Made by a program: the position numbers and the translations under genes
Assembly: GCA_022496205.1 (NCBI GenBank)
Contig: WTXD01000229.1
Span: forward strand, 1 to 16,180
Reading direction: 5' to 3'
Source: Gloeopeniophorella convolvens
Taxonomy: Eukaryota > Basidiomycota > Agaricomycetes > Russulales
Length of the DNA stretch: 16,180 nucleotides
Shown here: piece after piece, positions 16,054 through 16,180 of the stretch
How positions within the stretch are numbered: the first letter of the stretch is position 1
Layout of the letters: each line of letters opens with the position of its first letter
Notes under the pieces: model-generated
The model's database searches: none
Seen by the model: only the letters and a program-made list of their open reading frames with translations
What the model was told of the DNA's origin: nothing

Positions 16054-16180
16054 CTACTGAGTACTGGGGGGGAGGAAAGCAGAGGGAGGGTAGGAGTACA
16101 TCCAGCTGGTGGCTGGGTAGGCAATCTGGGACCGGGGAGCCGCCACAACGGGCTGGGTAGCCGGGAATTGAGAGCGGGGG
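16054..16180 (-). CDS. 3' end of an unrecognised Pro/Ser-rich reading frame (partial)
   Basis: On the - strand one frame is open from the window edge for 41 codons to TAG at 16056-16054. It is rich in Pro, Ser, Ala and Tyr and contains a short repeated pattern (PRSQ followed a few residues later by PAT, twice). It ends SYPPSAFLPPSTQ. The TAG is followed closely by AATAAA. It may be the C-terminus of a host gene or of a polyadenylated element inserted into gypsy-2. It is short and low-complexity, so coding status is uncertain. Confidence 0.35.
   Translation of the reverse strand, partial: PRSQFPATQPVVAAPRSQIAYPATSWMYSYPPSAFLPPSTQ

Overview
The window is almost entirely nested LTR retrotransposons. 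The elements are two chromodomain-bearing Ty3/gypsy elements (chromoviruses), one Ty1/copia element and four solo LTRs. I see no bacterial features, no tRNA or rRNA and no CRISPR array. The element types, the roughly balanced base composition and the Pol style ([16 protein letters not shown], then RWGYNN, with a C-terminal chromodomain) suggest a filamentous fungus, most likely an Agaricomycete basidiomycete. That host call is inference.

Layout: 1-433 is a fragment of an extra gene ('ORF3') from one gypsy copy. A copia element (copia-1) starts inside it at 434, with its 5' LTR at 434-937, a half-tRNA-iMet-type primer site at 938, a leader, and Gag from 1834. A gypsy element (gypsy-1, + strand, 2548 to 12086) is inserted into copia-1 Gag. 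It has a 5' LTR (2548-3090), a Tf1-like self-priming site (3093-3103), gag, then protease-RT-RNase H-integrase-chromodomain (about 4626-9347), ORF3 (9455-11894), a polypurine tract, and a 3' LTR cut off at 12086. Four solo LTRs, each with a perfect 5-bp target duplication, interrupt gypsy-1: an inverted gypsy LTR in RT (5801-6342), an inverted copia LTR in RT (6658-7143), a gypsy LTR in ORF3 (9645-10186) and a copia LTR in ORF3 (10834-11359).

A second gypsy element (gypsy-2, - strand) is inserted in the 3' LTR of gypsy-1. Its 3' LTR is 12087-12741 and its pol runs from the right-hand side leftwards to 12742. Its gag and protease are not recognisable. At the far right (16054-16180, - strand) is the 3' end of an unrecognised proline-rich reading frame followed by AATAAA and an A9 tract.

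Most informative points: (1) gypsy-1 carries a 453-codon third ORF after pol that has no stop codon once the two LTR insertions are discounted, and the homologous fragment at 1-433 shows a codon pattern of purifying selection. (2) A polypurine tract lies between pol and ORF3, as if ORF3 were added beyond an older 3' end. (3) An 11-nt self-priming match pairs the PBS with the middle of the LTR, and the Gag frame is open from just downstream of that point through the LTR end. (4) Repeats inside the copia LTRs appear to evolve in concert. Both gypsy pol genes are broken mainly by CGA-to-TGA-type changes, so neither is autonomous as it stands.
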